Assembly: GCA_905250025.1 (NCBI GenBank)
Contig: CAJNOJ010000103.1
Location: 1-64,000 of the forward strand
Length of the DNA stretch: 64,000 nucleotides
Direction: 5' to 3'
DNA from: Adineta ricciae
Lineage: Eukaryota > Rotifera > Eurotatoria > Adinetida > Adinetidae
Below are positions 54,457-64,000 of the stretch, one piece after another. Made by a program: the position numbers and the translations under genes. The notes beneath the pieces are model-generated. The model was not told where the DNA came from. It was given only the letters and a program-made list of their open reading frames with translations, and searched no databases. The first letter of the stretch is position 1; every line of letters starts with the position of its first letter.

Positions 54457-55900
54457 GATACTATTTCAACATGTATATATATGTAATTTTATCATTTTCT
54501 CTTCGACGTGTTTGTGTCTGTGTTGTTTTTATCATGTATTCATTTGTTCTCTTCTCGATTCGCTATCGTGTTGAGATTGAAAAAAACTTAACATCCGCTA
54601 AGATTCCCAGTCAACTCGTCTTATCAAATGAAATTCTAACTGCAATGAGTGCATAGTACAAAATGAAATTAAAAATGACGTCAAAGAGGATATGATCAGA
54701 TCATAGCAATCGAATCTTTTCCAAAATGGTCTTAGTGGTAAAACTGTAAAGTCTACTCGAGTCTCTTCAAAAGTTGTAATTCGATTGATTGAAACATTGT
54801 ACTATTGACTTGATTGTTAAAAGCAGAATTTAGTAAATTCTTCTTTCAAGGGCGCATTTGTTTAAATAAATTTACTTCTTTCGACACGACGTTTAGCTAT
54901 CGGTATGTAAATTCTCTTCGGAATTTTCAGCCAAAGCAAGCCGACATTTTGCTATTCAAGAAAGAAAAATATCATGACAACGCCTCCTCTATGAATACTT
55001 ATTTTTATGGTAAAAGAGTGTATATTTTTTTCTTGTGTTCTTTCATTTGGCTATTAGAGATTTTTGCCATAGTTGATCGATACAATTTACTGTCGAAAAT
55101 CAAACGAGCTACGATGGGTGGTTCCATGAGCATATTCAATCGATTTAATTCTCGTGGTAGGTAGGACAAAATGATTGGTGCTGCACTATTTCGCAATGAC
55201 ACGGCAAATATCCGTTTTCTAGTTGTCTATTAGCAATGATCGTATGGCGAATGTTTCATGTATTAGGCTTATCATTTTTCGCGGAATTTTTGTCAATGCA
55301 CTTTGTTTTTCGTCTAGAGTGTCGTTGATGGACTTCACCAAAAAATTTGTTGTCTTACCAAGCCGAAGCTCCTTTTTTTCTTGATACAATGAAAAGAGAA
55401 CGGAAGAAAAAAACAACAAAGTAAATTCAGCAGAGTTAAGTTAGCAATCCAGTCAGCGAACGAAGAAAAAAACGTCAGCCGCGTCTCGTCGTCCATGTAT
55501 CGTGTTTTACGATGTTGGAAAAAAGTAACAGTAAAACAGAGGTCTTTTTTGAGTTTGACTGAGTTTAGGTTTTTAGACGATAAGTGAATTTTTCTCATAA
55601 TTAGATTTATCTGAAACTTGAAAGGTTTTCTATTATTTAGCGTAGAAACCAATGTGGGTGATTAGGGGGTTTTTGACAAAATAAAAGTGTAGTCAGGATG
55701 TTTTAGATTTCAATTTTGGCCTTGAGAATGGTTTTGTAGTAATTTCAAATCAATGTCTGTCAGAGAAAAAGTGTTGATGGGAAACTATCATGGTTCGACC
55801 GATTAATTTTTTTAAAAACTATCGAAATGATAGTGTAGAATATAACTATCTTACCAGACGCACGTTCTAGAAAAATTACATTTTTATCAATATAATCATT
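54457..55900. other. Intergenic, about 1.4 kb
   Basis: No complete gene recognised. A minus-strand stretch at 55005-55202 (LSYLPRELNRLNMLMEPP) looks protein-like but is isolated. It should include the promoter of the next plus-strand gene. Confidence 0.35.
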
Positions 55901-58897
55901 ATGGCTGCTAACAGCGACAGTCGATCACGTTCCAATTCGACAAACGACGCTCCAGTACCTCCTGGTCATAATGATTCCTTTGACACGAACAGAACCGAAG
56001 AAGAAACAATGGAACATTCAGGACAGGAGCAGGCCACTAAAGAAAACACTGCGACTCCTACTGAATCTAGTACAAATTCACACGCAGAATCTTCTCTTAG
56101 CGTAGATACAGAAGGTCAGCAACATAGTACGACATTACCAAGGCAATCTCCCGAACCGCCGACCGCTACTGACACAAGTCACGACAATGATCATCAACCG
56201 GAAGAAAAAGACTATGTTTCCGAGAGCGCTGGCCAAGGTAAAGAAGCAGATGGTAGTAATACTTATATAGTCACATTCGTCCTTTTTATTAACACTATGA
56301 AATGTATATTCGTTCTATTTTAATACTACTTGTACTATAATTTTAGGTATTGGGCAAAACCCAGGTGGTTCTAGCGTCACAGATGAAGAAAATCTGGGAA
56401 ATAGCAATCCAACGGCTGATAGCACATCACCTGGATTTTCTGCTGACCCGCCTGATAGTTCAAACACAAATACATCAGGTATGCGACAAAACCGTGCTGA
56501 GGGTGAGGGTGAATTGCTCATAAACCTATTAGCTTATCGAATATAATGTTTGAACGCTAACGAGGAAATGTCAGCAGCTATAAAATCGCTTTCAAGTAGG
56601 AGCTCGAGCAGCTAAAATCGGTTGACCACCTTGAACTTGAACTTGAACATCATGACCTCTGCGATCGATACCATACCAAAGACCAGCTTTTTTGCCAAAT
56701 GTTGCTTATAACTAGCTCAAGTGATAGAGCACACTGAGTTGCCTACAAAACAATAATCGTTTCTAAATTGTGTCGATTTTGATTACGTCTGCAGCCGTTG
56801 AAATTTGTGTGAGAGATGCATACTATTGCACTTCCAAATAAAACTGCAACAGGCTTTTTTCCTGATATCATCTGTTGCGAGGAGAGAATGGATTTTAGTT
56901 CACGGACAGGTCGACGTACTCTATAGTCTTAGATAGTCATTAACAATATTTGAAGAAAAAACTTGTTTTATGGAAGCCTGATTTTCAGGAAACCGATCTT
57001 GCGATAGCAATAGCCGGAGAGGCCTTCGTGCTCGAATCCAGTCTGGTCGATGATCTTTTGTGGTGAGATGCAAAGATTTCTAGTCATTTTAAATAAGTAG
57101 GTATCGTAGGAAAAAAGACCGAAATTTTCATTTTTACAACTGAATACTACGATATATATTCTAATGTTGAATTTTCATTTGTAGTTAAACACTGGTTGGG
57201 TCTTCAGTTCCATGAAAATTCTAATACAATCAAGAAACCCCATGAGTTGGCACCAATGAGCGAACCACCGGGCTCAACTGGTGAACAGATTCTTAATCGT
57301 ATTCAAGGTTCTATGATTGGAATGGCATTAGGTGATGCTCTCGGTGCGCATGTGGAATTTCGGCCTCACGATTATTTACTTTCACATCCGGTAACAGATC
57401 TCGGAGAAGGTGGAACTTGGGGTCTTTCGAAGGGACAGGTACGATGTTATTTTCTATTTTTAATTGAAATTAAGTCAGATTGGAAATGCAATCAGTGCCA
57501 TATTTTATCTCTCCATTCACATTGACACCAGTGTGACAAGAAGAGTATCTGAACTAGTAGAGCATCTACGAATTACATTAATTTCAGAATATAGGTTGAC
57601 GACGTTTGAGCGATGTTTTGTAAAATTGGACACATTTTCTGAATATGCAAATCTATATATCAAACCGAGTACTACATGAGATTTCGCATATATATCTGAT
57701 GCGATTCTTCAATCAGAAAGGAGCTCGTCATTATTTTCAAGAATACAACTACCTATTTTTCCACAATATTCAGCAATTTCGGTAATTTTTTCTTTACTAA
57801 GTTTTTGACAAACGTAGCTAGATACGTGTGAAAAATAATACTCATGCATCGTCACAATGTGAGAACGAGCTGCGTTTCCATATTAAGTAGCTCATCTATA
57901 GTGGAACGTTCCGTCTGGAAAGCGAGAAAAATTTATTCAATATAAAAGATGCATCTAAAACACTTGATTAGAATTCAGTTTCTTTTTTTTAATGCACCGT
58001 CAGTTTACTGACGATACTTCTATGGCACTTTGTTTGGCAAATTCTCTGATTGTTAACCATGGTTTCAATGCTTACGATCAATTAGTTCGATACAAATGGT
58101 GGTATAAATATGGATACATGTCGTCAACTGGCCAATGTTTTGATATTGGAGCTGCTACTAAACAGTCGATAGACGAATTTCGTCGCAGACAAAACAGGCT
58201 TCGCGACGAACAAGACATTCCGAAGGAAGAAATTGATTGCCCTTCTAATCATGAATTGTTAGATGATTTCCCGGTATATTGCAGCGAAGAAGGCGTAGCA
58301 GGCAACGGAGCTCTTATGCGCCTTGCGCCAGTACCACTCTTTTTCTATAGAAATCCTAAAGCGGCCGTTGAGTTTTCTGGTTTTAGCGGACAAATAACGC
58401 ACGGAGATACGAAAGCGTATGATGCATGCCGATATTATGGAGCATTGATTGTTGCTGCTCTTCAGGGTAAAAGCAAAGATGAACTTTTGAGCAACCAGTT
58501 TTATGAAAACAATAAGGAATGGTTTAATGGGAAAGATCTTCATCCAGATATAAAATCAATTGCCAAAGGAACATATAAAAACGATAACGGCTATGATGGT
58601 GGTATTCGAGGAAAAGGGTATATAGTCAGTGCGCTCGAAGCTGCATTGTGGGCATTTTGGTCCACTACGAATTTTAAAGATGGTGCGCTTGCTGCTGTTA
58701 ATCTTGGCGATGATACTGATACAACAGCAGCGATCTATGGTCAATTAGCTGGCGCTCACTATGGATATGCCCAATTGCCCGAAGAATGGACTAAACAAGT
58801 TTATGCTGAAGACTTTATGAAAATGTTAAGTAAATGGATTGCATATGAAGGTGAACATTGGGAAAATGAACCCTCAACGCACACTTCTGAATCATAG
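55901..58897 (+). CDS. ADP-ribosylglycohydrolase (ARH/DraG family) with disordered N-terminal extension
   Basis: Four exons (55901-56252, 56347-56478, 57185-57438, 58004-58897) keep phase and give 543 aa. The first 160 residues are a Ser/Thr/Glu/Asn-rich disordered region (MAANSDSRSRSNSTNDAP). The catalytic domain follows: IGMALGDALGAHVEF, QFTDDTSMALC (dinuclear Mg site), GVAGNGALMRLAPVPL, QITHGDTKAYDACRYY and NLGDDTDTTAAIYGQLAGA, the full DraG metal-binding set. The family hydrolyses ADP-ribose from proteins or small ADP-ribosyl compounds. Introns 2 and 3 are long (706 and 565 bp) for this window. The link between the disordered exons and the enzyme is inferred from phase and donor/acceptor fit only; two genes remain possible. 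The next gene is a tandem paralogue. The GQF(TDD) residue is W in the paralogue. Confidence 0.82.
56592..56708 (-). pseudogene. Coding-like fragment antisense within an intron
   Basis: Read on the minus strand, FGKKAGLWYGIDRRGHDVQV is followed by a short VQ repeat and GGQPILAARAPT, then a stop. It looks like the C-terminus of some protein, but no upstream exons or Met are found. The family is not recognised. Confidence 0.25.
58598..58807 (+). repeat. High-identity tract shared with 60086-60295
   Basis: 210 bp of the first ADP-ribosylglycohydrolase match the second at a fixed offset of 1488 bp with 12 differences, including an identical run of about 82 bp. The upstream parts of the two domains differ at most third codon positions. 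Confidence 0.75.
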
Positions 58898-59248
58898 AAG
58901 GTAGTAAATGACAGTGGCTTCCTACAGTCTAATTTCAATCTGTGTTAACGTGTCCGTAATTCAAAAGATTATCTGATTCTTCCTCGTTGTGATTCGTTTT
59001 TTTAAATAAATTTCCTTTCGAATCCTCAAACCAGTCGCAGAGAAGCATATCCAACTAGTTTTCTGATTAAATTGAAACTATTTAAATTATTTTCTTGTAA
59101 TTTAAAATATATTTATATATAAATTTTCATTTCATCATAATATATAAATGACGAAGCATTGTGATTAAATGAAATTTTTTCAATTTGTGAAAATACAGCT
59201 ATTTTATTTCATTGTAGATTAAGTTTTTCATTAAAAAGATATTCAACA
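58898..59248. other. Short intergenic spacer between the two ADP-ribosylglycohydrolase genes
   Basis: 351 bp, very AT-rich (TTTAAATTATTTTC... near 59080-59145). It contains the promoter of the second copy. No gene. Confidence 0.5.
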
Positions 59249-61144
59249 ATGGCTATGTTTCCATCGTATAAAGAAAACAAACTACCACATGAGATAGCAC
59301 TTAGTTCTCCGCCAAATATCGATATACAAGGTACTCAAGTACGTCGCTTCATTGGTTCTATATTTGGACTTGCTGTGGGTGATGCGTTAGGAGCTCGTGT
59401 AGAGTTTCGCCCTTACGAATATTTAGTCAATAATCCTGTTAAAGACATGAAAGGTGGAGGTACTTGGGGACTTGAGGCAGGCCAATGGACAGATGATACT
59501 TCTATGGCGTTATGCCTTGCTGCATCACTAATTACGAAAAGATGCTACGATCCGTATGATCAAATGGTTCGTTACAAGTGGTGGTATCGTTTTGGATACT
59601 TGTCGTCTACTGGAAAATGCTTCGATATTGGCAATGCTACTCGCGATGCAATCGAAACATTTGTAAATCGTCAGCGCGAGTTGACTAAATCTGCTAATTT
59701 CCAAGGTAGTGACGTTGATAGTCTAGAATGGGCACATGTTCAAGCTAGAAGTAACTTTGAAATCGATTGCAGTTCGCCAGGTGTAGCAGGAAATGGAGCA
59801 CTCATGCGTCTTGCTCCTGTACCACTATTTTTTTTTAAGCATCCTCAACTTGCAGTAGAATATGCTGGTCGTAGTGCTCGTCTTACTCACGGAGATACAA
59901 AAGCGGTCGATGCATGTCGTTATTACGCTGCACTTATTGTTGCTGCTGTTAACAATGCAACAAAAGACGAACTTTTAAGCGATCAGTTCTATGAAAAGCA
60001 TAAGACATGGTTTAGTTCAGATGATCTTTGCCGAGAAGTATTGGAAATCGCTCATGGCTCATACAGAAACAAGAAAGGTTATAAGGGTGGCATTCGAGGA
60101 AAAGGGTATATAGTCAGTGCTCTTCAAGCTGCATTGTGGGCATTTTGGTCCACTAAGGATTTTGAAGATGGCGCACTTGCTGCTGTTAATCTTGGCGATG
60201 ATACTGATACAACAGCAGCGATCTATGGTCAATTAGCTGGCGCTCACTATGGATATGACCAATTGCCCGAAAAATGGACTAAAAAAGTTTATGCTCATGG
60301 TTTATTAGTTCAAACTGGTCAATGGCTTTACTGTCTCGGTTCAGAATATCAATGCACCGACGATGAACAGGAATTTATATTATCGGGGAAAACTCCCATT
60401 GCATCAACAACACCTCAACAAGGTACCAAGAAGATGCTAGCGGCAACGCAGTCTTTATATCCCGATACAAGATCGAACTATCAAACAGATCTTCATTCAA
60501 GATTATTGCATCAAGACGATTCCGGTCTAGGACAAGCGCTTACTCCAGAGACGCAGGTCGAATCAACCCGTTTGTCAACGGACTACCGAACCCAAACTCG
60601 TCCGGCATATAGAAATCCACGATCCGATCCAAGATACTTTGTAAATGCAGGTGATTATGGGCATTCGTCACACGCAGATTCTTTTACTTCACAGCGATCA
60701 ACTCCATGGGAACTAAAAAGCTCATCATTGGCCATAACAAATACTAATAGGTCTAATACACCTCCCAATAGTGGCCTCTTAGGATATCCACCGACCATGA
60801 CTCACATCTCTACACATGGACCAACGGGTAGACGGCTTGAAAGACATTCTGAAATATCTAGCACGTCAACAGCGTATAACTACCCCTCACAAATGGTAAC
60901 TAACACAGGTTTGAGACGCTTCGACCATAGTGGAACCCAACGTGCTGACTCTACAGCAACTACTACTAGGAGTCGGGAGCAATTGGAACATTCAACAATC
61001 AATAATGCAATTTGGAATAACACACACGGAACCTCAAATTCCAATCTCCGTTCAAACAATAGAAATTTTCCTCAAGTACCAATGCGCTACGATATGCCTA
61101 GTACGGCAGCTATTAATCAGTACAGCTCTTACAAAAAAAAATAA
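59249..61144 (+). CDS. ADP-ribosylglycohydrolase (ARH/DraG family) with long disordered C-terminal tail
   Basis: A single exon of 631 aa. Residues 30-365 form the complete DraG domain: FGLAVGDALGARVEF, GQWTDDTSMALC, GVAGNGALMRLAPVPL, RLTHGDTKAVDACRYY, GGIRGKGYIVSAL and NLGDDTDTTAAIYGQLAGA. These include the Asp pairs that bind the two Mg ions. From about residue 380 a Ser/Thr/Asn/Gln-rich region without fold (SNYQTDLHSRLLHQ, SRSTPWELKSS-like runs) extends to a Lys-rich end (YSSYKKK). The likely reaction is removal of ADP-ribose from modified proteins or nucleotides. It lacks the introns of the upstream copy and carries its extension at the opposite end, but shares a recently homogenised tract with it. 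No signal peptide. The family is patchy in animals and rich in bacteria and fungi. Confidence 0.88.
   Translation: MAMFPSYKENKLPHEIALSSPPNIDIQGTQVRRFIGSIFGLAVGDALGARVEFRPYEYLVNNPVKDMKGGGTWGLEAGQWTDDTSMALCLAASLITKRCYDPYDQMVRYKWWYRFGYLSSTGKCFDIGNATRDAIETFVNRQRELTKSANFQGSDVDSLEWAHVQARSNFEIDCSSPGVAGNGALMRLAPVPLFFFKHPQLAVEYAGRSARLTHGDTKAVDACRYYAALIVAAVNNATKDELLSDQFYEKHKTWFSSDDLCREVLEIAHGSYRNKKGYKGGIRGKGYIVSALQAALWAFWSTKDFEDGALAAVNLGDDTDTTAAIYGQLAGAHYGYDQLPEKWTKKVYAHGLLVQTGQWLYCLGSEYQCTDDEQEFILSGKTPIASTTPQQGTKKMLAATQSLYPDTRSNYQTDLHSRLLHQDDSGLGQALTPETQVESTRLSTDYRTQTRPAYRNPRSDPRYFVNAGDYGHSSHADSFTSQRSTPWELKSSSLAITNTNRSNTPPNSGLLGYPPTMTHISTHGPTGRRLERHSEISSTSTAYNYPSQMVTNTGLRRFDHSGTQRADSTATTTRSREQLEHSTINNAIWNNTHGTSNSNLRSNNRNFPQVPMRYDMPSTAAINQYSSYKKK
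60086..60295 (+). repeat. High-identity tract shared with 58598-58807
   Basis: Partner of the tract in the upstream ADP-ribosylglycohydrolase; 198 of 210 positions identical. Confidence 0.75.
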
Positions 61145-61707
61145 AACTTTCAATGGTTCGTTTATGAAGACTCAATGATCGTTCGTAGTTATTTGATTTT
61201 CTATTTCGCGGAATAAACTCGACAAACATTCCAAACAACCAGTGTTTGACTCTTTTAGAATAATTTTATATACTCTGTCGTATTTTATTTTGATCACCAT
61301 CGAACGCACAATAACTTCCAAACAAACTACATTTCCATGTTTTTTTTTTCTAAATAGTTTTGTTATCAAATCGAGGAAAGTTTCAGAAAATGAATAAAAT
61401 GAATTCATATAGAATTTAGCTTTGATACTTGTTCGGCAATATAGCTGTTCACAGTATGATACAAATATCATGAGTGATTATATCGATTAAAACTTCAACA
61501 TTTTCATGAGAAAATCATGTCTAAATAAATACAGATGTCATGCAAGCTTTCTAAAAGAAATATCTCATAGAAATGTCAACTTTCTCCTTATGATATTCCT
61601 TCATTAGTTAAGATCTGTTTTATCGCAAAATTCAATACTGAAGGTGCTTTGTGGATAGAGGTTATTGGAATATTTTATTTTCCTTTTCAAAAAGAAAAAG
61701 CCAGTTT
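61145..61707. other. Convergent intergenic region
   Basis: Between the stops of the ADP-ribosylglycohydrolase (plus) and the small secreted protein (minus). Weak frames only. Confidence 0.45.
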
Positions 61708-62178
61708 TTAAAGATTATCTGTTAATTGATGTCGAAGATTTCTTAATTGAACAACTAATCCTTCAAAACCTTTGATTAATTCGCCATTTTCAAATGTCAC
61801 TTTTTTTATCTGTCCTTGTGTTTGAATTTGAATCCATTCTGCACCACCATCTGCACAATCCGGACATCCAATTCGTTCATCTAATGCTTGAAAAGCGCTG
61901 AAATCAACAAGACTAATCAATTCTTTCCATTGCTCCGCAGAAAAAGAATCGGCATTTTTAACCGGTGGAAATTCTTTCTGTGGATAATTTGCTTCTTTCA
62001 TGGAAATTACTCGATTGGAATTTGTCGAGATCAGAATTGATCGACGACAATAACCTCGACACATACCGAACGAAGCACCACTGGAAATTGATATTATATC
62101 ATCTTTAGATGCCGAGCTTTGTCCATGAATAAGAAGTATTGAGCTGAGAAAGAAACAGCAGGATAAAAAGCTTTTCAT
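61708..62178 (-). CDS. Small secreted protein of unknown function
   Basis: A single exon of 156 aa. MKSFLSCCFFLSSILLIHGQ is a clear signal peptide with cleavage expected near residue 20-23. The mature part has paired-Cys motifs FGMCRGYCRRSILIST and ERIGCPDCADGGAEWIQIQ and a helical C-terminus (GFEGLVVQLRNLRHQL). The four Cys could form two disulphides or a metal site. The pattern (FGxCxGYC... GCPDCADGG) recalls short bacterial lipoprotein-like hypothetical proteins, so a transferred origin is conceivable. A TATATAT on the minus strand at 62259-62265, about 80 bp before the start, is a plausible TATA box. Confidence 0.7.
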   Translation of the reverse strand: MKSFLSCCFFLSSILLIHGQSSASKDDIISISSGASFGMCRGYCRRSILISTNSNRVISMKEANYPQKEFPPVKNADSFSAEQWKELISLVDFSAFQALDERIGCPDCADGGAEWIQIQTQGQIKKVTFENGELIKGFEGLVVQLRNLRHQLTDNL

Positions 62179-62419
62179 CGTGACGAGGAGAAGGAGAAAA
62201 TAACGTATGTCGTAAATATCGATTAATAAGGAGTGATTGAATGATCAAGTGGCCTGGCATATATACACATTTTGAAAAAGTATCAGTAATGGAAATAAAA
62301 GATTAAAGTATCGATTTATTGCGAAAAAAGATCAAAGAGTAATAGAGAGAAAAAGCCTTTCGACGAGTGCTTTATGGAAAACAATCGATTTGTATTTGTT
62401 TTGAGAAGCTATTAAGTAG

Positions 62420-64000
62420 TTATTGACATTTGGATTGATGAGTTAATTGTAAGTATGAATTAAGGTGATATACATGGCCCGATAGCACGTGTTCTAAAAC
62501 TAATTGTTTCTCTCCATAGACAACATGACAAACTGGTTGATTTGATGAAGGTGTAATTGCAGCTCGTTCGAGTATTCCATCTGTCCACGTGATGTCTACT
62601 TCATAATTTCCTCGTGCTCGTAAACCATAAACAGAACCTGACGGCCAACTCAGCGATGGTAGAGCAGGTAAAAGTTCAACACGATTCTTATGACTTTGAA
62701 GCAACATTTCGCAAATAGCTGACATCGCACCGAAATTGGCATCGATTTGAAATGGTGGACCATCAATTAGATCAAATAGATTCGGAGCAGTGTGTGTAGG
62801 TGTTAATAGCATGCAAAGAAGTTGAAAAGCGGTCGAACCTTGACGTAATCGAGCCCATATATTCGACTTCCATGCCAATGACCATCCAGTTGATGGAAGT
62901 AAAATGCCTCGAAGTTCTAAAGAACGAAGAGCAGCATCATGATAAGGCGATGGATCATCGGTAACCGAACTGCCAGGAAAAACGCAGTATAGATGAGACC
63001 TTTAAAGAAACAAAATGAGTGATGCACGAAAGCAAATCTTCTTACATGTGCCGATTATGAAGGTCAGCCGTTTGATCCCAATCTTTGAACCACTCTTGTA
63101 GTTGCCCCATCTGTCCGATTTGTAAAGGTGGTAATTGTGCCAGAGTTTGTTGAACTTCTTGACGAAATGGCGCGTCAATATCAAACATAGTAGATGCTTC
63201 GATCACTGCTGAAAATAGATCTTTGAGTAAAAGAATATCCAGCGTTGGGCCGGCGCATACAACAGCGTTTAATTGAGCATGATGTGGAACTTCAGGTGAC
63301 ATGGATGGACTTGCTAATAAATAATTCGAGGATTTGACCAAAGTTTCAATGAAAAATTGGGCAGCCGAGCGAAGGATTGGGTAATAGCGAAAAAGAGTGT
63401 CTTTATCATTAGTAAATGCATAATAATCGGTGATAGTTTTACACAACCATACACCACCTGTTGGCCACGTGCCGTAAACAGCATCATCAACAGGTGCCGT
63501 GCCTCTCCAAATATCTGTATTATGATGACAGACCCAACTTCCTTCGCGTTTCTAAAATAAAATCTATTTTGTCTCACGAAGATAACGATTAACCGAATTC
63601 TTACTGTTCCGTAGTGTAATTTTGCAGTCGTTTGTCCCGTTTGAGATATATCTTGAATAAGGTCAAACAGTGGCTGGTAACATTCGACCAGATTCGCAGG
63701 TGCAGCTGCCCAATAATTCATTTCAATATTAATATTGATCGTATATTTCGATTGCCATGGTGGTGACATTGAATCATTCCAAATACCTTGTAACGTCGCT
63801 GCTTGACTGCCCGGCCGACTTGACGAAATTAAGAGGTAACGTCCGAATTGAAAATACAATGTTGACAATTGTGGATCTAAATTAGGATTTTGCGAGAAAG
63901 CCTGAATCCGACGATCAGTTGGCTGCTGCATCGCTGGACTTTCGCCCAAATTCAATCGAACACGATTAAATAATGACTGATAATCGGCGACATGGCGTTG
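62420..64000 (-). CDS. GH95-family alpha-L-fucosidase (partial; N-terminus beyond window)
   Basis: Three exons inside the window (63606-64000 and continuing right, 63046-63551, 62420-62999) are joined by introns of about 54 and 46 bp. The (alpha/alpha)6 catalytic part shows YFQFGRYLLISSSRPGSQ, LQGIWNDSMSPPWQSKYT, ININIEMNYW, GSWVCHHNTDIWRGT, GTWPTGGVWLC, ASPSMSPE and later DGPPFQIDANFGAMSAICEM, the standard GH95 order; the C-terminal beta domain (GLRARGNYEVDITW) ends at 62420. GH95 enzymes invert alpha-1,2-fucosyl (some alpha-L-galactosyl) linkages. The NIEMNYW Asn and the CHHNTD and SPE segments hold substrate-binding and acid residues. The first about 300 aa lie outside, so a signal peptide cannot be judged. 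The family is mainly bacterial, fungal and plant; in an animal, transfer is a fair hypothesis, though the introns show it is well settled. Confidence 0.9.

Noticed and set aside
1-64000. CRISPR arrays, rRNA genes, long terminal repeats or virus-like elements
   Set aside because: No regularly spaced repeats, rRNA sequence, paired long repeats or capsid/envelope-like frames were seen.

Overview
The window is animal nuclear DNA and most likely comes from a bdelloid rotifer. The reasons are AT-rich intergenic DNA, compact genes split by introns of mostly 48-70 bp with GT-AG ends, a run of large single-exon genes that join an arginine-ADP-ribosyltransferase-like domain to tetratricopeptide repeats (an architecture I associate with bdelloids), and several single-exon or bacterial/fungal-looking enzyme genes mixed with ordinary animal genes. 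I infer the organism from gene content and architecture; no search was possible.

Layout. 1-220: decayed LINE reverse-transcriptase fragment. 1.1-10.3 kb: mostly minus-strand genes, namely gamma-glutamyltransferase, a papain-family protease, a PPTC7-type PP2C phosphatase (divergent from a small plus-strand membrane protein), microsomal glutathione S-transferase 3, a hotdog thioesterase and a GPCR. 11.3-16.2 kb: a seven-exon glycogen debranching enzyme. 16.5-17.5 kb: a secreted GH43-like five-bladed beta-propeller protein. 18.1-29.1 kb: three tandem ART-TPR genes, two of which share a nearly identical 330-bp tract. 30-39.5 kb: a small unknown gene, a dienelactone hydrolase-like protein, a 2-oxoglutarate/Fe(II) oxygenase, a second GPCR, a small membrane protein, a tiny PET117 gene missed by simple ORF calling, and an esterase. 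39.9-45.4 kb: an intact 11-exon ABCA transporter with a 15-nt microexon. 46.0-48.6 kb: two unrecognised minus-strand genes. 48.6-52.1 kb: gene-poor. 52.1 kb: tRNA-Asp(GTC). 52.8-53.9 kb: a six-exon ZIP zinc transporter. 55.9-61.1 kb: two tandem ADP-ribosylglycohydrolases. 61.7-64.0 kb: a small secreted protein and a GH95 alpha-L-fucosidase that runs off the window.

Themes. Candidate writers (three ART-TPR genes) and candidate erasers (two ADP-ribosylglycohydrolases) of ADP-ribosylation lie within 43 kb, and both sets show local sequence homogenisation typical of gene conversion. Glutathione metabolism (GGT, MGST3) and carbohydrate breakdown (debranching enzyme, GH43-like, GH95) are also represented. 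Nearly all multi-exon genes could be resolved to phase-consistent exon chains by hand, so apparent frame breaks, including an in-frame TAG in the ABCA gene, are explained by very short introns and not by decay.
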